From Rhizobiaceae bacterium (GTDB lineage Bacteria; Pseudomonadota; Alphaproteobacteria; Rhizobiales; Rhizobiaceae), in the NCBI GenBank assembly GCA_016742175.1, contig JACVCH010000007.1:124001-188000 (forward strand): DNA of 64,000 nucleotides, written 5' to 3'. The position numbers and the translations under genes are program-made. Position 1 is the stretch's first letter; each line of letters begins with the position of its first letter. The notes under the pieces are model-generated. The model had not been told where the DNA came from. It ran no database searches and saw nothing but the letters and a program-made list of their open reading frames with translations. Of this stretch, positions 1-8,304 are shown in pieces.

Positions 1-1
1 T

Positions 2-274
2 ACTCGCGCGGATGGCCTTCAGGGGAAACTCGGCTCGGCGGCGGAGATCGCCTCGTTTGACGCCGCAGCCCAGTGCGCCCGTATGCACTTCCGGCAAGGC
101 AACGGATACTGGGCTCGCCAAGTCCTTGCAAAGCAAAAAAAATATGCGTGGCGGATGGTGGCGCCGAATGTCGCCAAAAATGCAATATTGGCCCTGCCAC
201 TTCAAAATAATTTAGAGAACCATTTATCACCTTTAAGTAAAGCCAAGACGGATGCCGAGATTTGCACGTATTGA
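2..274 (+). CDS. C-terminal part of an unrecognised protein, cut by the window edge
   Basis: The second plus frame is open from the window edge to the TGA at 272-274, giving about 90 residues with protein-like composition, including an Arg/Lys/Trp-rich stretch around residues 33-55. No start is visible, so the gene begins to the left of the window. It is followed by 88 bases and then the next plus-strand gene, so it may belong to the same block. I do not recognise a family. The reading frame is judged real from its composition and lack of stops only. Confidence 0.45.
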   Translation, partial: TRADGLQGKLGSAAEIASFDAAAQCARMHFRQGNGYWARQVLAKQKKYAWRMVAPNVAKNAILALPLQNNLENHLSPLSKAKTDAEICTY

Positions 275-362
275 CGAACAAAAAGCCGGACCGCATACTT
301 TACGTGACGGATGACGATGAACGTTCATCTGCAAACGGCGCACAAGGAAAGGTCCGCAGCGC

Positions 363-1583
363 ATGACTGAGACTACGAAGACTTCCACCCCGGCCGAAAC
401 CAAGACTGCCGCCAAGGCGCGCAAGGGAGCGACCTCCGGGCCCTCGCGCGTGCGAGAGAAGGCAATGACGGACGGTGCGACCGCGACCGAACTCGAAACC
501 GGGACCGTCACTGCTGCGGCCGCGGAGCTTCCGCAAACCTTCGACGCGTTCGTCAAGACGCTCTCGAGCGATGAGGCACGCGAGCTCGACGAGATCGCGG
601 CGAAGTTCGGATCGGTCGATGCCCGCGAGGCCGACGACGCGTTCGAGCAGGGAGCTTGGGTCGAGCGGCTTTACGAGATCATCCCAGCGGAGATGACGTT
701 GAGCAGCTTCATCGAGACGCGGTGCGCCCGCACCTTCCGCAGCGCGCGGCAGTACCGGCAGGTCCACCAAAACCTCTCGTCCCACCGCAAGACCGCGGTC
801 GCGCTGCGCGTTCATCCGACGACGCTGATCGAGCTTGCGGCGGGCACGGTGAGCCCGGAGCAGATCAAGACCGTGTTCGAGATGTACCGGGCGGAAACGC
901 GCCCGTCCGTCTCGGCGGTCAAGAAGTACCTGAAGAGCGGCGTGTCCGGTTCGGACGGCACTGACGGCCACGGCCCGGCCGATGCCGGCGGCGTATCGGG
1001 ACTGGGATCGAAGGCGCGCGAACGGGTGTCGGCCGACGTCAGGCGGTTCGTCGCGATCCTCGTCGCGATGGGGCACACGGCGTTCAAGGCGCTCGAAACG
1101 CACAAAGGCAAGGACCACAAGATCCGCAGCGTCCTTGCGAAGGCCTTGCCGAACGAGGCGCGGCTTGCCCGGGCCATCCTGCTCACCATGATCTCGTCGC
1201 CGAACGCTCCGGCGGGGTCCGAGTTCATCACGGTCGAGGTCGACCGGTCGGGCCGGTGGGGCGCGGTCGAGAAAATGCTCGAGGTGCTCTCGAACGCAAA
1301 GGCCTATCCGCAGGGGCGCGACGCGACGATCTGGATCGCCGAACAGGTGCTGCCCGCGATCACCTGGGCGATCGGCAAGGATCCGAGCTGGCGCAGCGAT
1401 CTCGCGCGCAAAACGGTCGCCGCCCCGGCGCTCGATGCAGGCGACGCGCTGGCAGACGGCCTGGCGGACGATGGCGGCGAGGCCGAAGTCGAAACGCCGA
1501 TGTCCGTGCCGCTGGCACAGCTCGCGACAGTCGGCGGCGACAACGTCATCGACTTCGAACCGCAATCGCCGCGCCCGCGTTGA
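363..1583 (+). CDS. Unknown 406-aa island protein with a central helical, possibly DNA-binding segment
   Basis: The start is supported by an AAGGAAAGG Shine-Dalgarno-like stretch about ten bases upstream. Residues 1-45 are low-complexity, Thr/Ala/Lys rich and probably disordered. Residues about 55-195 are helical and contain a segment (around HRKTAVALRVHPTTLIEL) that could form a helix-turn-helix; the arrangement loosely recalls DUF3102-type proteins, but this is only an impression. A Gly/Asp linker near residues 195-215 leads to a second helical domain. A strong terminator follows at once, so the gene is transcribed apart from those downstream. High-GC codon use matches the next three genes. 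Function unknown. Confidence 0.75.
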   Translation: MTETTKTSTPAETKTAAKARKGATSGPSRVREKAMTDGATATELETGTVTAAAAELPQTFDAFVKTLSSDEARELDEIAAKFGSVDAREADDAFEQGAWVERLYEIIPAEMTLSSFIETRCARTFRSARQYRQVHQNLSSHRKTAVALRVHPTTLIELAAGTVSPEQIKTVFEMYRAETRPSVSAVKKYLKSGVSGSDGTDGHGPADAGGVSGLGSKARERVSADVRRFVAILVAMGHTAFKALETHKGKDHKIRSVLAKALPNEARLARAILLTMISSPNAPAGSEFITVEVDRSGRWGAVEKMLEVLSNAKAYPQGRDATIWIAEQVLPAITWAIGKDPSWRSDLARKTVAAPALDAGDALADGLADDGGEAEVETPMSVPLAQLATVGGDNVIDFEPQSPRPR

Positions 1584-1614
1584 CCCGCGCCGGCCGCGTT
1601 GCCGCTAAAGTCCA

Positions 1615-1644
1615 AGCCCCCGCCGGAAACGGCGGGGGCTTTTT
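1615..1644 (+). terminator. Rho-independent terminator after the 406-aa gene
   Basis: An 11-bp perfect stem (1615-1625 with 1630-1640) closes a GAAA tetraloop and is followed by a run of T. It lies 31 bases after the stop codon at 1583. Confidence 0.9.
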
Positions 1645-2068
1645 GTCGGCGGGCGCGGTCGGGCTTGCTGGCGATCGCGACCGAAATCGAAGTGGCAAAC
1701 CGTTTCGAGGTGGTGATTGAATAACGGGGCGCTATCGCGACCGGAAACGCAGCTGAGTTCGGCATCGTGGTCGGCGTGCGGTTGCCGTTGCCTTCGCGCC
1801 GCGCCCGTCGCGTTCGATGAGAACAGTGCGCAGTGGACGGCAACGGTTCCCGATCGAAGCCGCAGTCTCCCCATCACTTTGGGAGCCCCGTATTAACCAA
1901 CAACCGGCTTTGAGCCCCAGGGGCCCCTTGAGCCCGATGCTCGCGCCGGTCATGTATGGGGCGTGGACGGCGACGCCAATTGCGGTTCACGCAATCAGCG
2001 GCCCGAGCCGGCGCGCCAACGCCGAACCCGGGCCTGACCCTCAACCTCGGTACGAGAGGAATCGGGCT
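1645..2068. other. Gene-free stretch of about 420 bases
   Basis: This lies between the terminator and the next plus-strand gene. I see no convincing gene on either strand; long open frames here are mirror images of high-GC coding sequence. A promoter for the downstream block is expected near its right end, but no clear -35/-10 pair was found. Confidence 0.4.
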
Positions 2069-3181
2069 ATGACCATCTCTACCGGACGCGCTGCGTCCGA
2101 CCAAGCGGCGCGTGCCGCCAACGACCTTTCCGTCAATCCCGCGCGAAACGGCCTCGGCCGCGCTAGTTCCGACATCGGCGGATCGGCCTCGTCCGACCGC
2201 CTGTGGCATCGGCTCGATGCAGGCCAACTGAACGAGGCCTTCGATCGCCTGATCGACAAGACGGTGGCGGCCGCCGCATCGCCCGCGGCGAGCGACCAGC
2301 TCGACCTGACCTTCGGCTCGCTCGGCGCGATCGCGTCGTTCATTCATTCGGCGCGCTGCCACGACGGCCTGATGCTGCAGGCTGGCCTCGCGCTGGTCGC
2401 GGCGACGCATCCGGACCTGACCGTCCTGACGCGCGACGTTGAACTCCCCTTGACCGACGCTGCCCAAGCGCTGATCGCGCGCAACCGGCCGACGGAGCTC
2501 TCCGGCATCCGGCTTGCCGCCGAGGTCTTTGCCCGCGAACACTACAAGGCCGACCTCGTCATCGTCGACGAGGCACGGCGCTATGCAGTCGTCTGCGACG
2601 TCAAACGCTCGATCGCCTCGTACAATGCGGCAAAGCTCGGGCGGCTGAAGGCCAAGCTCCTCGCCTGCGCCGTCGTCGCACCCGATCATTTGCGGTCCCG
2701 CCACCAGATTGACGGTGTCCGGACCTGCCACGCGGCGATCCTCGATCTGTCGGGCCACGCGGAGCTTTCCGACCCGGATGTGTTCGGCATCGACGCGCTC
2801 GACGCGTTCCTGCGCATCGAAGGCGCAGGGGCCGCGCTGCGCGATCTGAAGTACCGGTTCGGCGCTGCGGTTCAGGCGGTGCTGCTCAATCGGTTGCGGG
2901 TGGCCTATCCGGCGGCGATGGGTTCGGATCAACTGGAGACGGACGCTGCCAGGTCCGGTCCACGTGACCTCCATGGACGGATCCCGACCATGGATGCTGT
3001 GACGGACACCGATCGCGATGATGGGCGTGACGACATGGACGCCGATGGTTCGGCGTCGAGCGACGTCATCGCGAGTGCTGAGCTTCCGGACGTCGTGCAC
3101 GACGCACGCGCCCGACGGGTGCTGTCGATGACGCCGGCGGTCTCGGTCGCCCTTGCGCGCCCGGCGGCCTGCACGGCCTGA
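2069..3181 (+). CDS. Unknown 370-aa protein with a PD-(D/E)XK nuclease-like core
   Basis: The ATG at 2069 is chosen because GAGAGGA sits seven bases upstream; the frame stays open further upstream but without a better start. The N-terminus is polar and Ala/Ser rich. The centre (about residues 165-200) reads KADLVIVDEARRY followed by VVCDVKRS: an Asp at the start of one strand and a hydrophobic strand ending D-x-K. That is the layout of the PD-(D/E)XK phosphodiesterase fold. The C-terminal 100 residues are acidic and probably disordered. It precedes the 217-aa gene by 87 bases and is likely part of the same transcription unit. Nuclease activity is inferred from a short motif and not established. 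Confidence 0.7.
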   Translation: MTISTGRAASDQAARAANDLSVNPARNGLGRASSDIGGSASSDRLWHRLDAGQLNEAFDRLIDKTVAAAASPAASDQLDLTFGSLGAIASFIHSARCHDGLMLQAGLALVAATHPDLTVLTRDVELPLTDAAQALIARNRPTELSGIRLAAEVFAREHYKADLVIVDEARRYAVVCDVKRSIASYNAAKLGRLKAKLLACAVVAPDHLRSRHQIDGVRTCHAAILDLSGHAELSDPDVFGIDALDAFLRIEGAGAALRDLKYRFGAAVQAVLLNRLRVAYPAAMGSDQLETDAARSGPRDLHGRIPTMDAVTDTDRDDGRDDMDADGSASSDVIASAELPDVVHDARARRVLSMTPAVSVALARPAACTA

Positions 3182-3268
3182 CGCCGCCGTCCGCGACACC
3201 GACCCCACCTTCTCTTCTTCTTCGCTGACGCCGGGCGCTATGCCGCGGCGCAGAAAGGCCTTGTCCCC

Positions 3269-3922
3269 ATGACGTCCACCGACGCCACCTTCCTGTCAAC
3301 CTCATACGTGACGCCTGTTCCGGATCTGCCGTCGGCAGCCTTGCGGCGGGGCCTGCCGCTTGTCCTTCCGCGGCTCGTCCTCGGCCCGGTGCGGAAATCG
3401 ATTGCCGCCGCCAGCGATGAAGGTCCGCAGAACCATCCGGACGCAGTGGATGCGATCGCACGTTACGGCTATCTCGCGATGGGCTGCGCCGACGACGTGT
3501 TCGGCTCCGATAGTCTTGATGGCGACGCTGTCTACGTCGCGAATGCGAGCGGCGATGCCGATCCGCCCGTCTCGACCCTGTCGATCAGTGCCAACGACAA
3601 CACCAGCGATGCGGCGATCTTGCGCGCCCGCGGTGATGACCCTGCGGTCGTCATCGGCCTTGCGCTGCGCCACGCCCGCTTCGGCATCGGCGACGTGCCC
3701 TTCGCAATCGTCTGCGCCCTGCATCGCCATGCGGCCGCGGGTGACGGCGCGGCGCGGGCGACGCTCGACATGCTCAAGCGCCGGATCGAGCGGCGTCAGC
3801 AGGACTGCCGCGATCGCTACGCAGCGATCGGTCTGCGCCGCCGTCCGCTTCCCAAGGCCGAGGTCGCCAGGCCGCGACTGGCCTTCATTTGCGGTGATGT
3901 CGATGGGGAGGTCGGCCGATGA
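3269..3922 (+). CDS. Unknown 217-aa protein encoded directly before the FtsH-like gene
   Basis: The ATG at 3269 follows a GAAAGG-like site. The stop overlaps the start of the next gene by four bases (ATGA at 3919-3922), so the two are translationally coupled and probably act together. The protein is soluble, with a central helical part (around residues 125-185) ending in a very basic Arg/Lys-rich helix near residues 170-195 that could bind nucleic acid. No catalytic motif or known domain was recognised. Confidence 0.7.
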   Translation: MTSTDATFLSTSYVTPVPDLPSAALRRGLPLVLPRLVLGPVRKSIAAASDEGPQNHPDAVDAIARYGYLAMGCADDVFGSDSLDGDAVYVANASGDADPPVSTLSISANDNTSDAAILRARGDDPAVVIGLALRHARFGIGDVPFAIVCALHRHAAAGDGAARATLDMLKRRIERRQQDCRDRYAAIGLRRRPLPKAEVARPRLAFICGDVDGEVGR

Positions 3923-6900
3923 AGACGGTCACGCTGCGCCTTGCCAGACGCCTCGCCTCGCTCGTCGAACTGCGCGACGTCCAGCGCGCGGTCATCAACG
4001 ATGCGTTCGGAGCCTACACCTGGATCGACGAGATCGAACCGGACGACGTCGATCTGAAGCTCGTCGCGACCAAGCGCCGGAAAGAAGCGGCGCGGCGCAC
4101 GACGATCAGCGCCTTCCACCCGGGACCGCCGGACGTCGATCCGATTGCGGAGCGGCAGCATCGCCATGACCGCGACCATCCCGTTGGCCGCGATGTCGAC
4201 ATCGGCGAGCTCGCCGTCTGCCTGATGATGATGCCGGCATTGAGACGCCTCGGTGCGCGCAATCTTCTGGCCGCGCTGCACCGCGTACAGCCCGTCATCG
4301 CCGTCCATGGCGCAGTCTGCGGCTTCGAGCGGCGGTTCGCCGGCCTGCTGGACGAGATGCTGCGCGTGCCGCGGGTCAAGCTGCGCGTCCTGACGATCGA
4401 CAGTCCGAACAAGCTCGATGCGTCGATGAGGAGCCTCGATACGACGCTCCCCGTCCTCAACATCCAGTCTTCGGCATTCAACGATGATGCGCCAGTGGCG
4501 CTTCGCAAATGTCTCGCAAAGGCCATGCGCGAGCGCATGCCGATCGTCGTCACCGGGGACACGCCGCCCGTCGATCTGCCCGCCCGCGTGGCGGTCGTCC
4601 TGGACCTGACGTTGCAGGCCGCACCGCTCGACTGGCCGATGCTGGCGGAGCTGATCGACGCCAAGACCGGGATCGATGCTGAAGCCGTCCTGAATGCAGT
4701 CGAAGCCTTCCCGATGGATCTCGCAGCCTTGTCGCTTGACGACCTCGCCATGTCGATCCGGCCCGGTCACGACCTCGAGACGATCCTCGCGCGGTTGCAG
4801 GTTCTCGCCGCGGCCAGTGCGGCAGAGCCTGCCGAGGACGACGAGACGAAGTCGAAAGAGGGCCGCACCAGCGGATCGACCTGGAAGCGGAATCGCAACG
4901 GCACCGCCGGCACCGGCTCGACGCGCATCGATCCGCAGCCCGTCCCGGCAGAAGGGGATGTCTTGAACCCGTCGGGGTCGGATCGTGCTCCCGCCGTGCC
5001 CGCGCCTGTCGTTGGCGAGGTCCATGCGGTCGCGGCTGAGGTCCGCGGTGACGTCCATGACGTTCCGGCTGCGCCGAACGCCACGGGAAATGCGCGCATG
5101 GATGTTGGTTCGACTGAGGTTGGCGCGAAGTCCGATGCGTCCGCCGCCGTAGCTGCCGACGCGCCTGCACGTACTGTCGCAAAACGTCCGGCTCCGGTCC
5201 CGACCGTCGAGACGCTGGCCGGATATGGTGACGCCCGCACTTGGGCATTGACCCTCATGTCGGATCTCGATCTCTGGCGCGCCGGCTCGGTTCCCTGGTC
5301 AGATCTGTCGACAAAGCTCCTGCTGTCGGGACCACCCGGCACGGGCAAGACGACCTTCGCCCGCGCGCTCGGCAACACGCTGCAGCTGCCGGTCTTCGCG
5401 ACCTCGGTCGCCACCTGGCTCGAGGCCTCGCATCTCGGCGACGTCCTTGCCCGCATGCGCGACTGCTTCGACGAAGTACAGGCGGCACGGCCCTGCATTC
5501 TCTTCATCGACGAGATCGACGGCATCGGCCGCCGGCAGGACCAAACGCGCGAGTACGCGGACTACTGGAACGCGATCGTGAACAAAGCGCTCGAACTCAT
5601 GGACGGAGCGTTGAAGTCGGACGGCATCATCATCGTCGGCGCGACCAACCGGCCAAACGACATCGAGCCGGCACTGCGCCGCTCAGGCCGGCTCGAAACC
5701 CATATCGTCATTCCGACGCCGGACATGCATGCGCTCGAGAGCATCATCGCGTTCCATCTCGGTGATGACATCGACGGCGTTGCGGCAACGATGCCGTCGG
5801 CGAGGTCCTCGGCCGCGGAGCCTGCCGGAGATCAGGACCGCAGGCGAGATCCATCGGAACCCATGGAATCCGTCGACATGCGGCGCGACCAACGCACCGC
5901 CAATGACGGGATGGCTTCCCGGTCCGGAGATGCGACTTCAACGGGTGACGACCGTTCGACTCCGCGCAAGCGCAAGCGATCGCGCGCATCGATCGAGGCA
6001 CGAGCCGCCGCAATCGAGGGTTCGGACCAGACCGTCATTGCCGAAGGCGGCATGTACGGAGGTCAACCGAACCACCCGGGGAAGGCCGGGGCAGGGGAGG
6101 GCACGGAAGCGCCTGCCGGCCCCGCCGCGGAGCCAGGTGCGTCCACTGCATCGGGGCGGCAGATGTCGCGAACGATGGCCGCACGCGTTTCCACGCGCAC
6201 CTTCGATCCGCCAGGGTCGGACCAGACGAAACCAGGCTTCGGCGACCGGCAGCACATCCTGCGCGCTCATGCGCTGCGGCTATTGGCGCGCACGGCACGC
6301 GGCATGACTGGCGCGGACGTCGAGCGGGTGATCCGCGAGGAACGCCAGCGCTGCCGCCGCGCCCAGATTGCGATGTCGTTCGACGGGGTTCGGGATGCCC
6401 TGCGCGGTGAGCGCGCCACCCATTCCGATGCCTTGCGAAGGCAGATGGCAATCCATGAAGCCGGCCATGCCGTCGTCGCTCGAGCCTTGAAGCTCGGTAT
6501 CCAGGTCGACCTGACGATCGATGACGCCGAGGGCGGCCAGTCGCGGCTTGCCGCAAACATGGGCGACATCCAGACCGAAGGCCGGATGACCGACGTCCTG
6601 GCGATGCTGCTCGCCGGCCGTGCCGCCGAGATGATTCATGACCTCCAGCCGCTCGCCGGCTCCGGCATGATCGACGGCAGCGACCTCCAGATAGCCACCC
6701 GCCTCGCGCTCGACCTCGAATGCCGCGGCGGCTTCTCCGAACGGACGCCGCTGCTCTATGTCGATCCGGTCTCGACGAACGCGCTCTATTCGGCACGTCC
6801 GGATGCCTATCAGCGGGCAAATGCGCGCCTGGAAGACGCCTTGTCGCGTGCGAAGCGACTGATCGACTGGGCCCGTCCGGCGCATGCGGCGCTCACCGAG

Positions 6901-7008
6901 CAGCTGCTTGTCTACGGCACGCTCGACGGAGCCGAGGTCGACGCAATCCTCGAGCCGCTGCTGGAGACCGAGGAGCGTGAACAGGACGAGGGTGAGCGCC
7001 GACGGTGA
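3919..7008 (+). CDS. FtsH-like AAA+ ATPase with C-terminal M41 metallopeptidase, soluble, 1029 aa
   Basis: Walker A is GPPGTGKTT at residues 471-479, Walker B is ILFIDEID near 527, and a sensor-1/second-region segment (GATNRP, then RRSGRLE) follows. The zinc site HEAGH is at residues 846-850, and an Asp in GSDLQIAT (about 922) fits the third zinc ligand of FtsH peptidases. FtsH proteins are usually about 600-650 aa and begin with two membrane helices. Here the first ~440 residues are a different, soluble domain with an acidic, Pro/Ala-rich linker, and a low-complexity insert of about 150 residues separates the AAA module from the peptidase. It is coupled to the 217-aa gene by a 4-base overlap. 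An ATP-driven protease or remodeller is likely; the substrate is unknown. Confidence 0.88.
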   Translation: MKTVTLRLARRLASLVELRDVQRAVINDAFGAYTWIDEIEPDDVDLKLVATKRRKEAARRTTISAFHPGPPDVDPIAERQHRHDRDHPVGRDVDIGELAVCLMMMPALRRLGARNLLAALHRVQPVIAVHGAVCGFERRFAGLLDEMLRVPRVKLRVLTIDSPNKLDASMRSLDTTLPVLNIQSSAFNDDAPVALRKCLAKAMRERMPIVVTGDTPPVDLPARVAVVLDLTLQAAPLDWPMLAELIDAKTGIDAEAVLNAVEAFPMDLAALSLDDLAMSIRPGHDLETILARLQVLAAASAAEPAEDDETKSKEGRTSGSTWKRNRNGTAGTGSTRIDPQPVPAEGDVLNPSGSDRAPAVPAPVVGEVHAVAAEVRGDVHDVPAAPNATGNARMDVGSTEVGAKSDASAAVAADAPARTVAKRPAPVPTVETLAGYGDARTWALTLMSDLDLWRAGSVPWSDLSTKLLLSGPPGTGKTTFARALGNTLQLPVFATSVATWLEASHLGDVLARMRDCFDEVQAARPCILFIDEIDGIGRRQDQTREYADYWNAIVNKALELMDGALKSDGIIIVGATNRPNDIEPALRRSGRLETHIVIPTPDMHALESIIAFHLGDDIDGVAATMPSARSSAAEPAGDQDRRRDPSEPMESVDMRRDQRTANDGMASRSGDATSTGDDRSTPRKRKRSRASIEARAAAIEGSDQTVIAEGGMYGGQPNHPGKAGAGEGTEAPAGPAAEPGASTASGRQMSRTMAARVSTRTFDPPGSDQTKPGFGDRQHILRAHALRLLARTARGMTGADVERVIREERQRCRRAQIAMSFDGVRDALRGERATHSDALRRQMAIHEAGHAVVARALKLGIQVDLTIDDAEGGQSRLAANMGDIQTEGRMTDVLAMLLAGRAAEMIHDLQPLAGSGMIDGSDLQIATRLALDLECRGGFSERTPLLYVDPVSTNALYSARPDAYQRANARLEDALSRAKRLIDWARPAHAALTEQLLVYGTLDGAEVDAILEPLLETEEREQDEGERRR

Positions 7009-7089
7009 GCCCCGACGGTGAGAGCCAACGGGGAGGGGGATGAATGTGCCGTTGGATCGCATCGGAGCTCGAGCGCGCGTCCGGAACGG

Positions 7090-7264
7090 CGATTCCCGAT
7101 CGGGCGTTGGCGATTCAGGATCCCACGGAATCGATTCCGATCCGGATCCTTCCGATTCCTGATCACCGTCCGCCGATTCCGAATTCAAGTTTCGCGATTC
7201 CGAACTGCGCGAATGCGAGTCCGGGATCCATATCCGCGTTGCATGACTGCAGATTTGCGATTCA
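7090..7264. repeat. Array of nine degenerate 21-bp direct repeats with a CGATTC core
   Basis: The core GATTC (or GAGTC once) starts at 7091, 7112, 7133, 7154, 7175, 7196, 7217 and 7259; the unit at 7238 is degenerate (GTTGC). The spacing is exactly 21 bases, two helical turns, and each core is preceded by C. Between cores the units vary but repeat GATCC and TTTCG-like blocks. GANTC is the target of the CcrM adenine methyltransferase in alphaproteobacteria. The array ends where the minus-strand SNase-tail gene stops. Confidence 0.85.
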
Positions 7265-7591
7265 GATGCGTGATCGCCGCCAGCCGGCCTGGCGGGCCTC
7301 GACCTCGCTGCAGAACCAGCGCTCGCCGTATTGCGATGAGATGCGCGTTCGCGCGTAGTACTTCTGCCCGGGCACATGGTAGATGCGCTCGCCCGTCTCG
7401 ATGCTGACATTGCCCTTGATAGTGCAGCCGCTGCCGGGAAGCGCCGCGCGTGCCGACGACCACATCGATTCGGACGGCGCGAAGGACGACAGGTCGGTCG
7501 TATAGCCGGCTCCGGCCGCGCCGCCGATCATCAGGACGATCGGCAGGAGGGGCAAGGACGGTCGTCGTTGGCGGTGTCGCGCGCGGCCCAT
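7262..7591 (-). CDS. Small exported or membrane-anchored protein with thermonuclease-family C-terminal tail
   Basis: A basic N-terminus is followed by a hydrophobic segment (about residues 11-28, LPLLPIVLMIGG...), which fits a signal anchor or signal peptide. The C-terminal half contains GCTIKGNVS, then IYHVPGQKYY, then GERWFCSEVEARQAGWRR. This Cys-containing motif is the one found after the nuclease domain in rhizobial staphylococcal-nuclease-like proteins; the nuclease domain itself is absent. The gene is 109 codons long and overlaps a small upstream minus-strand frame. Its stop lies at the edge of the 21-bp repeat array. The role of the tail domain alone is unknown. Confidence 0.7.
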   Translation of the reverse strand: MGRARHRQRRPSLPLLPIVLMIGGAAGAGYTTDLSSFAPSESMWSSARAALPGSGCTIKGNVSIETGERIYHVPGQKYYARTRISSQYGERWFCSEVEARQAGWRRSRI

Positions 7592-7728
7592 GCGGCGAGC
7601 ATGCGCGTCAGGTGTTGCCGTCCGCCTTTCAGCGGCATTCGCATTTGCTTCAATGTGCGCAGAAGCTGAAACAGCTCAACTCGGGTGCGATAGATGTGCC
7701 GCGACGTCGAGCCGACGTGCCGGGACAT
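7531..7728 (-). CDS. Possible small basic protein upstream of the SNase-tail gene
   Basis: A 65-codon minus-strand frame rich in Arg, Leu and Gln (RVELFQLLRTLKQMR), ending with CPSC. It overlaps the start of the SNase-tail gene by about 60 bases in another frame, which weakens the call. No good ribosome-binding site and no family recognised. Confidence 0.28.
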   Translation of the reverse strand: MSRHVGSTSRHIYRTRVELFQLLRTLKQMRMPLKGGRQHLTRMLAAWAARDTANDDRPCPSCRSS

Positions 7729-7778
7729 CGCCCGACATCATCGCGAGGCAGTTCGATTTGACGCAATTTGCCTTGATG

Positions 7779-7866
7779 CGATTCCAGTTTTGATTTTTGC
7801 GATTCAGAACCCTAAAACCGCGTTGCCGGACGCCAGATCCGCGTTGTTTCGCAAACGGCGTTTGCG
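7779..7866. repeat. Second, shorter array of the 21-bp repeats
   Basis: Cores at 7780 and 7801 (GATTC), 7822 (GTTGC) and 7843 (GTTGT) again lie exactly 21 bases apart, and each follows C. The unit at 7801 (GATTCAG) matches those at 7112 and 7259. The array has the same orientation as the first one, so the two bracket the SNase-tail segment. Confidence 0.65.
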
Positions 7867-7941
7867 CTTGGCGGGTTCTCGGGGCAAGAAGGCCGGATCA
7901 CCGCGGGCAGGAGCCGGCGACCTATCTGGACCGATCTCATC

Positions 7942-8304
7942 ATGCCCCGGAAATCGATTTCCACCAGAAACGACGAGCAGCGCGAGCGCCAGGCCGACCT
8001 GCGCCGGCGCAACCGCGAGAAGCGACGTCCGACCCGCGACGACGTTGCCCGCATCGTCCTGTGGCAGGTCATCACCCGCGTCCACGAGAAAGAGATGCCG
8101 AAGGCCTGGGAGCGGATCGCGGACGGTATCCTCGACCAGCTCGCCGAGCAGGGCTTCGACGCCCGCGAGAGCGAGCTTGTGATCGAGGATCTGGTGCAGC
8201 GCTACACCAGCGGGCGCGGCGGGTTCCGGCGCAAGACCCATCTGAGTACTCGTCAGGCTGCAGTTGGGGAGGACAACGGTGACGGCCGAGGCACCGGATC
8301 GTAG
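7942..8304 (+). CDS. Small, very basic protein of unknown function (120 aa)
   Basis: The first 35 residues are extremely Arg-rich (RRRNREKRRPTRDDVAR), followed by helical sequence (ARIVLWQVITRVHEKEM, then ILDQLAEQGFDARESE) and a basic tail. The composition suggests nucleic-acid binding. The start codon region carries a perfect copy of the GGAAATCGATTTCC palindrome (7949-7962) that occurs elsewhere in intergenic DNA. No clear Shine-Dalgarno site; the start is the first ATG of the frame. Family not recognised. Confidence 0.55.
   Translation: MPRKSISTRNDEQRERQADLRRRNREKRRPTRDDVARIVLWQVITRVHEKEMPKAWERIADGILDQLAEQGFDARESELVIEDLVQRYTSGRGGFRRKTHLSTRQAAVGEDNGDGRGTGS

Noticed and set aside
300-1565. 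421-codon open frame on the minus strand
   Set aside because: It mirrors the 406-aa plus-strand gene; the Arg/Asp-rich translation is typical of antisense high-GC frames and it has no ribosome-binding site.
3391-3408. Further copy of the GGAAATCGATTTCC palindrome
   Set aside because: It has a mismatch and lies inside a coding sequence, so it may be chance.
7090-7866. The 21-bp arrays as a CRISPR array
   Set aside because: Repeats are too short and degenerate, there is no separate spacer, and no cas genes are present.
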